Assembly: GCA_903905665.1 (NCBI GenBank)
Contig: CAIVHJ010000150.1
Coordinates: forward strand, 1-15,500
Direction of reading: 5' to 3'
DNA: 15,500 nucleotides
Origin: an uncultured Phycisphaerales bacterium
GTDB taxonomy: Bacteria > Planctomycetota > Phycisphaerae > UBA1845 > CAIVHJ01
The notes under the pieces were generated by a model. That model was not told the DNA's origin. It did no database searches and saw only the letters and a program-made list of their open reading frames with translations. This document shows, in pieces, positions 14,799 through 15,500 of the stretch. Each line of letters begins with the position of its first letter. Positions within the stretch are counted from its first letter, which is position 1. Both the position numbers and the translations under genes were made by a program.

Positions 14799-15057
14799 AT
14801 GGCAGGTGATGCAGCAGCCACAACAACCGTAGAACTGGCAGATGGATTAAGGCTACGTTCGGATATCGGCCACGATTCGTACCGAAGCACACGCTCCCTG
14901 ACAGTCGCGTCTCTGATCAAACTGACTTTGTATCAATCAGGTACGGCAGCGACGTCCTGAAGATTTCAACTATGAGTTAGCATATCCCGTCTGGGGTTGG
15001 GCCCCATCCGGCTTGCCGTTTGGCGGAAGTCACTGGGATTTGCTGGAACGCAATTGA
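14799..15057 (+). pseudogene. Possible decayed gene fragment in two frames
   Basis: An ATG-started frame of 53 codons (14799-14960, starting MAGDAAATTTVELADG) overlaps a start-less open segment in another frame (14926-15057). The second segment encodes a tail reading YELAYPVWGWAPSGLPFGG and ending DLLERN. That second peptide, rich in Trp, Gly and Pro, looks like a genuine protein C terminus, and a single frameshift near 14926-14960 would join the two. I recognise neither part. Alternatively both are chance open stretches. Confidence 0.25.
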
Positions 15058-15181
15058 TCGCTGATGGTCACTGACTGTTTTCTTTTTCTCTTTTTACTTT
15101 TCTCTTTCTCCGCGACCTCAGCGTACTCTGCGGTTCAATCCATGATTTGTGTTTCGGAATTTGTAATTCACAATTCGCAAT
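15058..15181. other. Non-coding interval with pyrimidine tract and short intergenic motifs
   Basis: I see no gene here. It holds a T/C-only tract interrupted by one A (about 15077-15110), then a CCGCGACCTCAGCG / TACTCTGCGGTT block (15110-15134), then an AATT-rich stretch with three spaced AATTC repeats (15158-15184) that runs into the nadB stop. Such GC-box and AATTCAC-like strings are familiar to me from intergenic DNA of several phyla, but I cannot verify copies here. Confidence 0.5.
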
Positions 15182-15500
15182 TCAACAATCATCTTCTGAT
15201 TCCACAGGAACAGAAGCAACATTCACCCCATCGGGCGTACGGGTGATCGAAATGTGCACAAACCATTTGGAATCGTCGGCTTCGGGAAAATCCGAGCGAA
15301 AATGAACCCCGCGCGATTCCTCACGAAACAAGGCGCTGCTCGCCGTCAGCAATGCCAGAGTGAGCATGTTCTGAACCTCCCACTCCGACTGATGATCCAG
15401 CAATTTATCGAGCACATATTTGGCCCACACCTGGCTAATCTCGAGCGTTTCGATCAGGCGGTCGCCGCTTCGAGCAATGCCCACGTTTCGCCACATCAGC
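15182..15500 (-). CDS. nadB: L-aspartate oxidase, C-terminal part (runs off the window)
   Basis: The last 105 or so residues of a gene that continues past the right edge. The peptide MWRNVGIARSGDRLIETLE, then SEWEVQNMLTLALLTASSAL, then REESRGVHFRSDFPEADD matches the C-terminal helical domain of the NadB/SdhA flavoprotein family. The REESRG-H-R-DFP motif with its substrate-region Arg residues fits L-aspartate oxidase, which makes iminoaspartate for NAD synthesis. Fumarate reductase or succinate dehydrogenase flavoprotein subunits share the fold but differ at this tail, so nadB is more likely. The true start is outside the window. It converges with the dockerin gene. Confidence 0.88.
   Translation of the reverse strand, partial: LMWRNVGIARSGDRLIETLEISQVWAKYVLDKLLDHQSEWEVQNMLTLALLTASSALFREESRGVHFRSDFPEADDSKWFVHISITRTPDGVNVASVPVESEDDC

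Noticed and set aside
1..15500. CRISPR arrays, tRNA genes, complete insertion sequences, phage genes
   Set aside because: No regularly spaced repeats, no tRNA cloverleaf signature and no transposase, integrase or phage structural gene was seen.

Overview
The window looks like chromosomal DNA from a planctomycete, probably Phycisphaerae-like. The main evidence is the C-terminal type I dockerin of the large secreted protein (paired DIDPF / DIDGF calcium loops with a YPDCN linker). A fused AroD-AroE enzyme, a ThiE with an extra N-terminal domain and a 174-residue protein that resembles planctomycete hypotheticals from memory agree with this. No database search was possible, so the phylum is an inference.

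Layout. (1) 1-1048 is an accessory patch. A RelE/ParE toxin and Phd/YefM antitoxin pair lies on the minus strand. A 268-bp MITE-like element sits between the antitoxin start and what looks like the pair's own promoter and operator. The patch is bracketed by two copies of a 16-bp sequence that is the first part of rnpB, each preceded by TATAAT. (2) 1049-1456 is a bacterial type A RNase P RNA. (3) 1532-6865, plus strand, is a housekeeping block: a trifunctional AroD-AroE-AroK fusion, a prepilin peptidase with a large membrane insert between its two catalytic aspartates, an OmpA/Pal-like lipoprotein ending at a strong terminator, a small exported protein and a DUF167/YggU protein. (4) 11211-6857, minus strand, is a compact cofactor operon: ribBA, thiE and a fused homocysteine S-methyltransferase / methylenetetrahydrofolate reductase. 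It starts from a promoter with a structured leader and meets yggU tail to tail with a 9-bp overlap. (5) 11314-11838 is a conserved-looking hypothetical gene. A second, about 90% identical MITE copy follows 5 bp after its stop. (6) 12295-14709 is a secreted multidomain protein with a signal peptide, an acidic linker, a fibronectin-III-like domain, a predicted HExxH zinc metalloprotease core, beta-rich modules and a dockerin. (7) 14710-15181 has no convincing intact gene. It holds an inverted repeat, open fragments in two frames that look like gene decay, a pyrimidine tract and short intergenic motifs. (8) The window ends inside nadB (L-aspartate oxidase) on the minus strand.

How the genes fit together. 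Most of the window is core metabolism: the shikimate pathway, riboflavin, thiamine, methionine/C1 and NAD. The ribBA-thiE-metF order puts flavin synthesis in the same transcript as an FAD-dependent reductase. The most unusual part is the left end. There, a toxin-antitoxin cassette appears to be inserted at the 5' end of rnpB and was then split from its operator by a MITE. Rejoining the flanks of that MITE over one TTA target copy restores a perfect inverted repeat.
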